Shown here in pieces: positions 1 to 5,215 of a DNA stretch of 6,715 bases. Made by a program: the position numbers and the translations under genes. The stretch comes from Gammaproteobacteria bacterium (GTDB lineage: Bacteria > Pseudomonadota > Gammaproteobacteria > UBA12402). The DNA lies in NCBI GenBank assembly GCA_028282395.1, contig JANQHY010000057.1, positions 1 to 6,715 of the forward strand, written 5' to 3'. The notes beneath the pieces are model-generated. The model was given only the letters and a program-made list of their open reading frames with translations. It had not been told where the DNA came from and did not search any database. Within the stretch, counting starts at the first letter, position 1, and each line of letters begins with the position of its first letter.

Positions 1-121
1 GCACAGCATAGCTTTTAGGTAGAAGTCTCACGCCTTCTTTAATGTTATCAGTACACTGCGCCTTATGCCCCAGAGAATCAATGAAATCCTGGATGACAGG
101 GTTGGCATGGTTATCAGGCAT
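1..121 (-). CDS. Unknown protein, N-terminal 40 residues only (runs off window)
   Basis: An open frame starts with ATG at 121 and stays open to the window edge, beginning MPDNHANPVIQDFIDSLGHK. The start is supported by a GGAG Shine-Dalgarno sequence seven bases upstream, inside the end of the preceding small gene. The two genes overlap in the pattern ATGCCTGA, which suggests translational coupling and co-transcription. No motif or family is recognisable in the 40 visible residues, and no signal peptide or membrane segment is seen. What is visible is soluble and mixed in charge. The product cannot be named because the rest of the gene lies outside the window. The good ribosome binding site and clean overlap make a real gene likely. 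Confidence 0.6.
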   Translation of the reverse strand, partial: MPDNHANPVIQDFIDSLGHKAQCTDNIKEGVRLLPKSYAV

Positions 122-305
122 ACCCGTCTCCAAGATGGGTGAGGGTGTTAGGCTCATGCTTGGTTATCTGTGAGCCTTTCAGGTAAAGCCTGATATTAGA
201 GGGCAACAAATTTGCCTCTATGCTATCGGCCTGTTTATTGAGCGCGTCAAGCTTTTCAAAGTGAATAAGACGCAACTCAATAGAAGATGCATGGGATATA
301 GTCAT
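114..305 (-). CDS. Small unknown protein (63 aa)
   Basis: A 63-residue frame begins MTISHASSIELRLIHFEKLD. The start is well supported: AGGAG lies six bases before the ATG. The last codons overlap the start of the next gene downstream (ATG at 121, TGA at 114-116), so the pair looks like an operon. Residues 8-35 could form an amphipathic helix. There is no signal peptide, membrane segment, cysteine cluster or known motif. The ribosome binding site is partly held in an inverted repeat (314-333), so translation may be controlled by RNA structure or by a protein bound there. The gene lies just beyond parAB but is separated from parB by hairpins. Function is unknown; an accessory plasmid gene is the safest description. 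Confidence 0.6.
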   Translation of the reverse strand: MTISHASSIELRLIHFEKLDALNKQADSIEANLLPSNIRLYLKGSQITKHEPNTLTHLGDGYA

Positions 306-313
306 AATAATCT

Positions 314-333
314 CCTAAAAGCTTGCTTTTAGG
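314..333. promoter_or_regulatory. Inverted repeat covering part of the RBS of the 63-aa gene
   Basis: Perfect nine-base arms, CCTAAAAGC and GCTTTTAGG, are separated by two bases. In the minus-strand mRNA this folds into an eight-pair stem with a CAAG loop. The 3' arm contains the AGG of the AGGAG ribosome binding site, with the ATG ten bases beyond the stem. It could limit translation, or the palindrome could be a protein binding site. A further GCTTTTAGG lies at 11-19, which may be chance. Confidence 0.5.
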
Positions 334-351
334 CGACCTTTAAACTAAAAT
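323..351 (+). promoter_or_regulatory. Possible plus-strand promoter
   Basis: TTGCTT (323-328) and TAAAAT (346-351) are 17 bases apart. The -10 box matches the sigma-70 consensus at five of six positions, but the -35 is weak. It is listed because two plus-strand terminator-like hairpins lie just downstream with no gene to serve. The -35 overlaps the inverted repeat at 314-333. Confidence 0.22.
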
Positions 352-357
352 TAGAAG

Positions 358-428
358 TGCTCTAAGGGTTTCTAATAGATTAGTCTGTTGGTTGCCTTAA
401 TAGCCTCAGTTGCCGCTGGGGCTTTTTT
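358..428 (+). ncRNA. Candidate small structured RNA
   Basis: If the promoter at 323-351 is used, transcription would start near 358 and end at the hairpin and T-run at 402-428, giving an RNA of about 70 bases. The interval holds no ORF worth naming but has a short inverted repeat, CTAAT (372-376) with ATTAG (379-383). Just upstream, ATTAGAA (350-356) pairs with TTCTAAT (370-376). The RNA would be antisense to the 5' leader of the 63-aa gene's transcript. Its existence is inferred only from promoter-like and terminator-like sequence. Confidence 0.2.
402..428 (+). terminator. Rho-independent terminator-like hairpin, plus strand
   Basis: GCCTCAG (403-409) pairs with CTGGGGC (416-422), including one G-U pair, around a six-base loop. 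Six T residues follow (423-428). The T-run is on the plus strand, so it does not suit the minus-strand parB transcript, and no plus-strand protein gene lies upstream. Confidence 0.5.
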
Positions 429-454
429 AGTCCCCCTGGGGGGACTTATTTTTT
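429..454 (+). terminator. Second GC-rich hairpin with T-run next to the parB stop
   Basis: AGTCCCCC (429-436) and GGGGGACT (439-446) are perfect eight-base arms; the inner pairs would open to give a CTGG loop. TTTTTT follows at 449-454, so on the plus strand it reads as a terminator. On the minus strand the hairpin follows the parB stop codon immediately but lacks a U-run. Its position after parB also makes it a candidate ParB-binding or processing site. Confidence 0.45.
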
Positions 455-1447
455 AAGTTTCAATAATTCATCTTCAAGAACCTCTTTAAAACGTTGAGTT
501 AGATGATCTATATCTATTTCATCAGACCTGATTAGGTCTATAATTCCTTTAGGGAAGTGGATCGATGGTAATAAATTGTTATCCTGCCTCCAAGTGAAAA
601 CATGTCTTCCGTCAGAGCTTAAAACTTTCTTATTTTTTTCCGCATGATTTTTCTGAATATTGTTTATCTTCAAATTAACTTTTTGAGTTAATTTGCTATG
701 CCCGATTGAGCCTTTTGATATAGATGGAGCGAGCTCTATTATAGCATCAATATAGGATTGGCCTTTATTAGATAGCTGTTTAATAGTTTCTGCTGTTTTA
801 GCTGAAACTTTTGACATATCTCCAATTGCATCAATAATCTCGAAAGAAATTTTACTAAACGATAGTAACCTGGAAACATATTGTTTGCTTTTCCCTAATT
901 TATCAATTAAATCTTTTTGGGTGATGATTCCATCATTGATCAATTCGTTATAACTCATTCCTTTAGCATAATCAGAAATATCTTCTCTATCATCATTTTC
1001 TGCTATTTGTGATAATGCTGCCTCATTATCTGATTGATTTCTTATAATGACAAAGAGATCTACATTTGCCTGAATGGCAGCTTTCCAGCGCCTCTCTCCT
1101 ATAATTAATTCATATTTTTCTTGATTCTTTACTAAAGGTCGAACAACGCATGGCTGTTGCTGGCCGATAGTTTTAAACTCTTCGGCTAAATGTGTTATAT
1201 CGCCTAGTTCATTTTCGGGCCTATCTTTATATTTCCACCTAATAATTTTATTTGGATTGATTCGAGCAATTTCTTCCTTGTTTTGATGTGTAGAGAGATT
1301 AGAATTAGTTCCACTTTGCTTTTGAGCAGCGAGTGATTCAGCAACATCATCAACAGTTGTGCTAGTAGACCCTGTTTTTTTCCTCATTTCCTCAAGGGCC
1401 ACGAGGGCTCCACTAAGATTTTTTGGTCTTTTAGGCATCGCTGTCAT
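446..1447 (-). CDS. parB: ParB-family plasmid partition protein
   Basis: ParB binds a centromere site and, with ParA, moves plasmid copies apart before cell division. Numbered from the chosen start, the 333-residue protein has an N-terminal ParA-interaction-type stretch (1-40) and a ParB/Srx domain (about 60-165). That domain contains GERRWKA at 117-123 and ENDDRED at 150-156, the GxRR and ENxxR motifs of CTP-binding ParB proteins. A helix-turn-helix follows at about 175-196 (ITQKDLIDKLGKSKQYVSRL). The C-terminal third is lysine-rich and not clearly recognisable. The frame is open to an ATG at 1498, but the start at 1447 (MTAMPKRPKN) is preferred because GGAG lies seven bases upstream; the ATG at 1438 is too far from it. 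The gene overlaps the end of parA by 17 bases, so the two are co-transcribed and probably translationally coupled. Confidence 0.9.
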   Translation of the reverse strand: MTAMPKRPKNLSGALVALEEMRKKTGSTSTTVDDVAESLAAQKQSGTNSNLSTHQNKEEIARINPNKIIRWKYKDRPENELGDITHLAEEFKTIGQQQPCVVRPLVKNQEKYELIIGERRWKAAIQANVDLFVIIRNQSDNEAALSQIAENDDREDISDYAKGMSYNELINDGIITQKDLIDKLGKSKQYVSRLLSFSKISFEIIDAIGDMSKVSAKTAETIKQLSNKGQSYIDAIIELAPSISKGSIGHSKLTQKVNLKINNIQKNHAEKNKKVLSSDGRHVFTWRQDNNLLPSIHFPKGIIDLIRSDEIDIDHLTQRFKEVLEDELLKLKK

Positions 1448-2624
1448 TTTCTGTCTCCATTTCATTGCTCTGTTCGAACCAAATGCTTTTAAAAGCATCT
1501 AAAATTTCATCAAAAACACTATCAAGAGACTCTATTGCTCTTTTATATGGTTTAGATGATGTTTTAGGCATTTCATAGACAGAGCCAAAAGTAGCAGATG
1601 CTTTTTCAACCTCTACAGACATTACACAATGATTTAATAGCATATAATTGCCAAAGCTTTCACGCATAAGAAATTCTATATTTTTAGCTTCTTTAGATTC
1701 TGGGTGTTTTGTTAATACAACACGGAAAAACTCAAAATTTTTACCCATACTTTCAAATAAAGCCCCCAGAGTTCCAGTAAAAGTTACAAAAGAACCAAAG
1801 TCAGACATCATTGGGGGGATAGGAACAAGTAAAGCATTTGCTGCAGTTACAGCATTGATTGTCAGCATGCCTAAATTAGGCCCGCAATCAAGAACTATAA
1901 TATCATAGTTATCTTGTACTAGGGATAAGGCTTTTTTCAAGCGAATATCAGGCATACCCATATTTTCCAGCAAGGTCTCATTTTGATTAGGGTTTGTTAG
2001 AAGGATATCTAGTTCTGATATTGATAAATTACCGGGGATGATGTCAATCCCATCAAAATATGTTTGTTGAATAGACATATTTATAAAATCAGGTGATTCT
2101 GATAGAGAATTTTTAATAGTATCTTTTGCCTCTAAATGAATATCAGGGATATATCCAAACCCTAATGTAAGGGTTGCTTGTGGGTCTAAGTCTACACACA
2201 GAACTCTAAATCCTTCAATAGCCGCTTTTTGAGCTAAGTGTAAGGCAGTAGTTGACTTAGCAACACCGCCTTTGAAATTTGATACAGCTAATATTATAGG
2301 GTTAGAGCCAGCAGGGCGTTTGTACCTAGTTCCAGCTTTATCTCGAATACTGTTAATTAAATCTAATGTGTAATACCGAGCATTACCCTCAATAGATGCT
2401 TTGTATTTCGGATCTGATGCTTCTAATTTTCGAATATATGCCTCAGATCGACCAATAAGCTCACAAGCTTCCTTCATTTTCCATGTTCTAAGGGTTTTCC
2501 TGTCTTCAGGAGCCGAGTATATATCTAACAATTCTTTAAGTTTCGTATTGCCCACTTCATGAAAACCGTACATAAGATTACTTGCATCTTTGGTCCCATA
2601 GTGTGTAAGTGGCTCACTCATCAC
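1431..2624 (-). CDS. parA: ParA-family partition ATPase with N-terminal DNA-binding domain
   Basis: ParA is a Walker-type ATPase that binds nucleoid DNA and drives plasmid segregation with ParB. The 397-residue protein has a long N-terminal region with a MerR-like helix-turn-helix (about 47-70, TWKMKEACELIGRSEAYIRK). The ATPase follows: deviant Walker A FKGGVAKSTT at 117-126, switch region VDLDPQATL at 144-152, and Walker B DIIVLDCGPN at 241-250. Length and the N-terminal DNA-binding domain match the type Ia group (P1 ParA, F SopA), whose members repress their own operon. The start is GTG at 2624 or the adjacent ATG at 2621; the ribosome binding site is weak, so the choice is open. A promoter lies 30-58 bases upstream, and paired TACCAT repeats (2629-2646) may be the operator. 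Walker A is intact, so an active ATPase is expected. Confidence 0.93.
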   Translation of the reverse strand: MMSEPLTHYGTKDASNLMYGFHEVGNTKLKELLDIYSAPEDRKTLRTWKMKEACELIGRSEAYIRKLEASDPKYKASIEGNARYYTLDLINSIRDKAGTRYKRPAGSNPIILAVSNFKGGVAKSTTALHLAQKAAIEGFRVLCVDLDPQATLTLGFGYIPDIHLEAKDTIKNSLSESPDFINMSIQQTYFDGIDIIPGNLSISELDILLTNPNQNETLLENMGMPDIRLKKALSLVQDNYDIIVLDCGPNLGMLTINAVTAANALLVPIPPMMSDFGSFVTFTGTLGALFESMGKNFEFFRVVLTKHPESKEAKNIEFLMRESFGNYMLLNHCVMSVEVEKASATFGSVYEMPKTSSKPYKRAIESLDSVFDEILDAFKSIWFEQSNEMETENDSDA

Positions 2625-2628
2625 TTTT

Positions 2629-2646
2629 TACCATACTTAATACCAT
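2629..2646. repeat. TACCAT direct repeats in the parAB leader, possible operator
   Basis: TACCAT occurs at 2629-2634 and again at 2641-2646, twelve bases apart (about one helical turn). The repeats lie between the likely transcription start and the parA start codon. ParA proteins with an N-terminal helix-turn-helix normally repress their own promoter, so this is a reasonable operator candidate. The repeats are short and binding is inference. Confidence 0.3.
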
Positions 2647-2653
2647 TAATCAG

Positions 2654-2682
2654 ATAGTAGTAGTTAAAGTTTGGTTTTTCAA
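2654..2682 (-). promoter_or_regulatory. Likely sigma-70 promoter of parAB
   Basis: Reading the minus strand, TTGAAA (2677-2682) and TACTAT (2654-2659) are exactly 17 bases apart. The -35 matches the consensus at five of six positions and the -10 at four. Transcription would start near 2647, giving a leader of about 23 bases before the parA start. Confidence 0.5.
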
Positions 2683-2713
2683 GGGGTAAGTTTAAAAAAA
2701 GCCTATTTTAAGC

Positions 2714-2735
2714 TTTCTATATAAATTATTAGAAA
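2714..2735. repeat. AT-rich inverted repeat upstream of parAB
   Basis: TTTCTA (2714-2719) and TAGAAA (2730-2735) flank ten AT-only bases. It lies about 30 bases upstream of the parAB -35 box. It could be a protein-binding site or simply AT-rich sequence. Between it and the tRNA-like gene (2736-2876) no gene, strong hairpin or repeat was found. Confidence 0.25.
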
Positions 2736-2876
2736 ACGGTACCTTGACAGAAAGGGCATTTTTGATTGAGGTAGGCGAATAAAAATGTGATCCATAGCAT
2801 CTGAAAATACCATATCATAATCAAAATCTCATTACCCCATGCAGAGTCAGTCTAGATAAGAACTAGGCGTTAATAT

Positions 2877-2951
2877 TGGTTTCAGCACCTTGAACCGAAT
2901 AGGGGGCTACTGATTACGAATCAGTTGCTCTATCGGCCGAGCTATGCCGAC
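2877..2951 (-). tRNA. tRNA-Thr(CGT)-like gene, partly degraded
   Basis: On the minus strand 75 bases fold as a complete tRNA cloverleaf. The acceptor strands GTCGGCA and TGCTGAA make six of seven pairs (one G-U). The bases TA separate the acceptor from the D-stem GCTC/GAGC (4/4). The anticodon stem ACTGA/TCAGT (5/5) encloses loop TTCGTAA, giving anticodon CGT (threonine, codon ACG). The 3' end reads A then CCA, so CCA is encoded. Several features are degraded. The T-stem CCCTA/CAAGG forms only three of five pairs. The T-loop TTCGGTT has G where A58 is expected. The D-loop GGCCGATA lacks the usual A14 and G19, and the variable loop is four bases. The first base lies eight bases beyond the stop of the winged-helix ORF, so it may be co-transcribed with that operon. 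It may be a decaying tRNA captured by the element, an old attachment-site remnant, or a tRNA-like RNA with another role. Confidence 0.55.
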
Positions 2952-2959
2952 CAAGCAAT

Positions 2960-3256
2960 TCATTGTTTCTCATTTTTAAACCATTGTACCTGTCGACCAC
3001 CTTTTTGAGCATTGACAATATTGTGACCTTTTAACTTATTAAGATGGGTTCGTATTTGGCTTTGGGAGAATTCTGGCATCTTTTGATTTAATTGGGCAAA
3101 TGTAAAGGGGTTTGGTAATTCATGTTCAATAAGATAAATCATTTTTGACCAAATAGGGCTATTGTGATTGGTGGTTTTAGATTTTGCTGTGGTTTTTGCC
3201 ATTGGCTGCGTCGTTTTATCTTCAAGCTTTCCAGCAATGCTCTCAAAAAATCCCAT
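2960..3256 (-). CDS. Small winged-helix protein; probable detached C-terminus of the nuclease gene
   Basis: This 98-residue ORF has a short N-terminal helix (1-13, MGFFESIAGKLED), a polar linker (14-34) and a compact winged-helix-like domain. In that domain, helices span about 35-47 and 52-60, a recognition-type helix is at 64-77 (SQSQIRTHLNKLKG), and a wing and final strand are at 80-93. The fold suggests DNA binding, perhaps targeting or regulation. The ATG lies in exactly the same reading frame as the nuclease upstream, separated only by TAA TGG TGC. Read through, the sequence continues as NRKDAN-stop-WCMGFFESI, which looks like the natural last helix of an ERCC4 nuclease domain. The ribosome binding site before this ATG is poor. 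It is therefore most likely the C-terminal part of a broken gene, possibly still made by re-initiation. Alternatively it is an independent operon member. Confidence 0.6.
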   Translation of the reverse strand: MGFFESIAGKLEDKTTQPMAKTTAKSKTTNHNSPIWSKMIYLIEHELPNPFTFAQLNQKMPEFSQSQIRTHLNKLKGHNIVNAQKGGRQVQWFKNEKQ

Positions 3257-3262
3257 GCACCA

Positions 3263-4033
3263 TTAATTCGCGTCTTTGCGATTACCGGCAAAAATAACCG
3301 GCAAAGTAGGGTGGGCAGCAGTAATCTCAGCAATCACCTTGGAGGCATATGCAGCCGAATAGGGTTTAACTCTAGAAGGGTCAAGGAAATCGTTATATTG
3401 AGATTCAATGATTAGTGCCGCATGTGGATACAGTGCCAATTCATGCAGCCTCTGATGCATCACTTGTATTTTACCAAGCTCTGCTCTCATGTTATCAAAT
3501 GTTTTACGCTCCACAACGGCCACAATATTGTGATCATTCATTAGCGCGTAATCACCAGTAAATAGTTTTTCTTTAGTGATATTCTGATCAGGAAAGGACC
3601 AGGGGTAACGCTCATTAGAATCAATCACAACATTAAGCTTGTCACCCGTATGCCGGTAGTTGAGGTTGCCTTTTGATTTATGCTGTCGCACAGCTTGCTG
3701 TGTGCGAAAAAATATCTGCTCATAGCTGCCAGGTTGGCTTTTGTATTGTTTTTCCAGAAAAAGAAAATCGCAGAGCTTTTTCATGGGGCGATCTAATATA
3801 ATTGATAGCTTTTTACCCAGTCTTTTCATAGAAAGCACGGCAACTGTCTCTATAGGCACGGCATCAACCGATATTTCGCTATCTACTCTTTCCCGTAAGC
3901 AGAAAATATTTCCCTTTTGTCCTGGCCAGGTATCTTGACTGTATAATGATAAAATAACCTCTTTACCTTCTATAATTTGAATGCGGTAAGGGAACTTTGC
4001 ACTATTGGTTTTTTGTATTATCCATTGAGCCAC
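3263..4033 (-). CDS. ERCC4-domain nuclease, apparently truncated by a stop codon
   Basis: ERCC4 (XPF/Mus81-type) nucleases cut branched or flap DNA using metal-binding acidic residues. The first 130 of 256 residues are not recognised. The nuclease core begins at about 134 with NVVIDSNERYPW (D138, E141), continues with TGDYAL (G160, D161) and has VVERKTFDN at 173-181 (E175, R176, K177). This fits the GD...ERKxxxD signature, except that the final position is N181 with D180 one residue earlier. The protein ends abruptly at FAGNRKDAN, where family members usually continue into another helix. That helix is encoded in frame just after the TAA stop, in the next ORF, so a nonsense change (for example from GAA) is likely. 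The start is GTG at 4033, overlapping the previous gene by 16 bases, with AGGGA about a dozen bases upstream. Possible roles are plasmid recombination or cutting of invading DNA; neither is shown by the sequence. Confidence 0.8.
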   Translation of the reverse strand: MAQWIIQKTNSAKFPYRIQIIEGKEVILSLYSQDTWPGQKGNIFCLRERVDSEISVDAVPIETVAVLSMKRLGKKLSIILDRPMKKLCDFLFLEKQYKSQPGSYEQIFFRTQQAVRQHKSKGNLNYRHTGDKLNVVIDSNERYPWSFPDQNITKEKLFTGDYALMNDHNIVAVVERKTFDNMRAELGKIQVMHQRLHELALYPHAALIIESQYNDFLDPSRVKPYSAAYASKVIAEITAAHPTLPVIFAGNRKDAN

Positions 4034-4329
4034 AGTAAATCATTTCCCTGTGTAGCAAAATCATAGTAGTGATTTGTTTTATCACCTGTGCCAGATAGCC
4101 AGCCTATTGGCGACAGTGTCCAATCGTGATGAGTCCCAGCATACACAATATAGAAAACAACAGCGCCAATTAACAGCACTATTGGGGCGTAATTCCGTTC
4201 GATTTTAAAGTTATGCTCTAACCTAAATATCAGCCATAGTAAACCCACAGGCCAAAATAGGATTAGCCACACGACAGGCCAAAAAAGAGGTTTAGTCTGT
4301 GAGACGATAACTTTCTTTTGATCTTGCAT
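4018..4329 (-). CDS. Small membrane protein with two predicted helices
   Basis: The 103-residue protein has a short polar N-terminus and two hydrophobic segments at about 15-36 (rich in W, P, F and L) and 48-66. A polar tail of about 37 residues follows. It probably forms a helical hairpin in the inner membrane. Cytoplasmic termini are suggested by the basic residues near the first segment but are not certain. The start is firm: its ATG overlaps the stop of the upstream gene as TAATG, and AGGA lies seven bases before it. Its end overlaps the GTG start of the nuclease gene. The tight packing implies coupled expression with an exported SH3 protein and a nuclease. No family or function is recognised. 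Immunity-type, exclusion-type and anchoring roles are all possible and unproven. Confidence 0.75.
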   Translation of the reverse strand: MQDQKKVIVSQTKPLFWPVVWLILFWPVGLLWLIFRLEHNFKIERNYAPIVLLIGAVVFYIVYAGTHHDWTLSPIGWLSGTGDKTNHYYDFATQGNDLLWLNG

Positions 4330-4910
4330 TAGTCATCCTGTGAGCAATCAATTTTCTGGCTGTAGTGCTTGGTGTGCTCATGTCCGTTTTTATCAGTCCA
4401 TGATTCTGTTATAGTTTGAACACCCTTATCGCCATGACATTTTAATGTGACAGATTTACTATGCATGGCATAATGATGACTTTCATGTTGGCTAATATGC
4501 GCAACAGGTAAAATTAACTGTGCGGGCACAGCATTTTCTTGCATTGTTTGCATCATATCCTCTTGTTTTTGATCAAGTTGCCTCATAGCCTCATTGTATG
4601 AAGCCTGAAAGCGTTCCTTGGCTTCTAACAACTGTTGCCTTTGCGCTTTAATTTTACCAAGCTCAGCCTGCTGTATAGCCGGCTCATTATGCTGAACTTC
4701 CTGAGTATTAATCCAACCAACTTGCCCTGTTTGTTGAGAACCAATCTCAACCCAATTACCTTGTTGATAAATAGGGATAATATGGCTGTGCTCATTAATT
4801 GTGGCTATTACAGGACTATTAGTATCTGGCTTAGCGTATACATTATGATTGCTAGCAAAACAGATAACTGGCAATAAACCAAGTAATGCGATGGTAATAC
4901 ACTTTTTCAT
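4329..4910 (-). CDS. Exported bacterial SH3-domain protein with coiled coil
   Basis: The 193-residue protein starts with a classic signal peptide (MKKCITIALLGLLPVICFAS, cleavage near 20-22), so it should reach the periplasm. Residues 24-72 form a bacterial SH3 (SH3b) domain, with VYAKPDTNSPVIATI, GNWVEIG and GQVGWINTQEV. Such domains commonly bind peptidoglycan or peptides. Residues 78-125 are a glutamine-, lysine- and glutamate-rich coiled coil. The C-terminal part (145-193) is rich in histidine and has two cysteines (158 and 189) that could form a disulphide. It is the first gene of a tight operon with a membrane protein and an ERCC4 nuclease. No strong ribosome binding site precedes the ATG, but the signal peptide begins exactly there, so the start is credible. 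The function is unknown beyond envelope location. Confidence 0.8.
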   Translation of the reverse strand: MKKCITIALLGLLPVICFASNHNVYAKPDTNSPVIATINEHSHIIPIYQQGNWVEIGSQQTGQVGWINTQEVQHNEPAIQQAELGKIKAQRQQLLEAKERFQASYNEAMRQLDQKQEDMMQTMQENAVPAQLILPVAHISQHESHHYAMHSKSVTLKCHGDKGVQTITESWTDKNGHEHTKHYSQKIDCSQDD

Positions 4911-4987
4911 TGCGATATCATTTTGACTTGTAACCGAGCCAATACTGTATCGTGATTAGCAGCAATAATCAAAAGTCAATTAATCAA

Positions 4988-5104
4988 ATGAAGCAGATGT
5001 TTATAATACTTAGTATGATATACTTATTAACATACGCATCTGCTGTTGCAGATACATTAGCCTTGTTTTCTCTAAACATGTTATTTTATCAGGGATTAGA
5101 ATGA
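4988..5104 (+). CDS. Possible 38-aa signal-peptide-like ORF or gene remnant
   Basis: A plus-strand frame begins MKQMFIILSMIYLLTYASAV and ends soon after with TGA at 5102-5104. The first 21 residues look like a signal peptide, with cleavage after an alanine at AVA-D, but only 17 residues follow. No ribosome binding site is visible. It might be a small exported peptide, or the surviving 5' end of a lost secreted-protein gene. It overlaps the candidate promoter of the SH3 operon, so it may equally be a chance ORF. Confidence 0.2.
   Translation: MKQMFIILSMIYLLTYASAVADTLALFSLNMLFYQGLE
5003..5030 (-). promoter_or_regulatory. Candidate promoter of the SH3-nuclease operon
   Basis: On the minus strand, TTAATA (5025-5030) and TATTAT (5003-5008) are 16 bases apart, with a -10 box matching five of six consensus positions. 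The spacer holds a small palindrome, ATACT-T-AGTAT (5006-5016), which could be an operator. The leader to the ATG at 4910 would be about 85 bases. The rest of 4911-5215 shows no gene on the minus strand. Confidence 0.33.
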
Positions 5105-5164
5105 TTTAGGCTGCCTTTTATGGGAGGAGGGTGAAAACAACTTTTTGAGAGTCTCACAAACAAT

Positions 5165-5180
5165 CGTTTAGGTTACTAAA
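5165..5180. repeat. Inverted repeat downstream of the SEC-C gene
   Basis: GTTTAG (5165-5170) and CTAAAC (5175-5180) are perfect arms around GTTA. It lies about 35 bases past the SEC-C stop codon. It could be a weak terminator, but the minus strand after it (GATTGTTTGTG) has no proper U-run. Confidence 0.25.
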
Positions 5181-5215
5181 CAAGCTAATCTGCAGTTAAA
5201 ATTCACGTAATATTT

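Noticed and set aside
1439..1498. Longer parB start at 1498
   Set aside because: It would overlap parA by 68 bases, and its extra residues look like out-of-frame parA sequence. The ATG at 1447 has GGAG at ideal spacing.
1648..1908. Plus-strand open frame opposite parA
   Set aside because: It lies wholly inside the well-supported parA gene, has no recognisable motif and is a shadow of the coding strand.
2744..2772. Plus-strand promoter from a perfect TTGACA at 2744-2749
   Set aside because: No acceptable -10 box lies at 16-18 bases and no plus-strand gene follows.
2640..2876. Replication origin in the AT-rich stretch upstream of parAB
   Set aside because: No iterons, DnaA boxes or replication initiator gene were found; only a single short inverted repeat is present.
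3139..3415. Open frames on both strands across the nuclease and winged-helix junction
   Set aside because: They overlap the supported frame, have odd composition and show no motif. The in-frame continuity of nuclease and winged-helix ORF explains the region better.
3741..4877. Plus-strand open frames of 65 and 80 aa within the operon
   Set aside because: Both are buried in supported minus-strand genes and have no ribosome binding site or domain.
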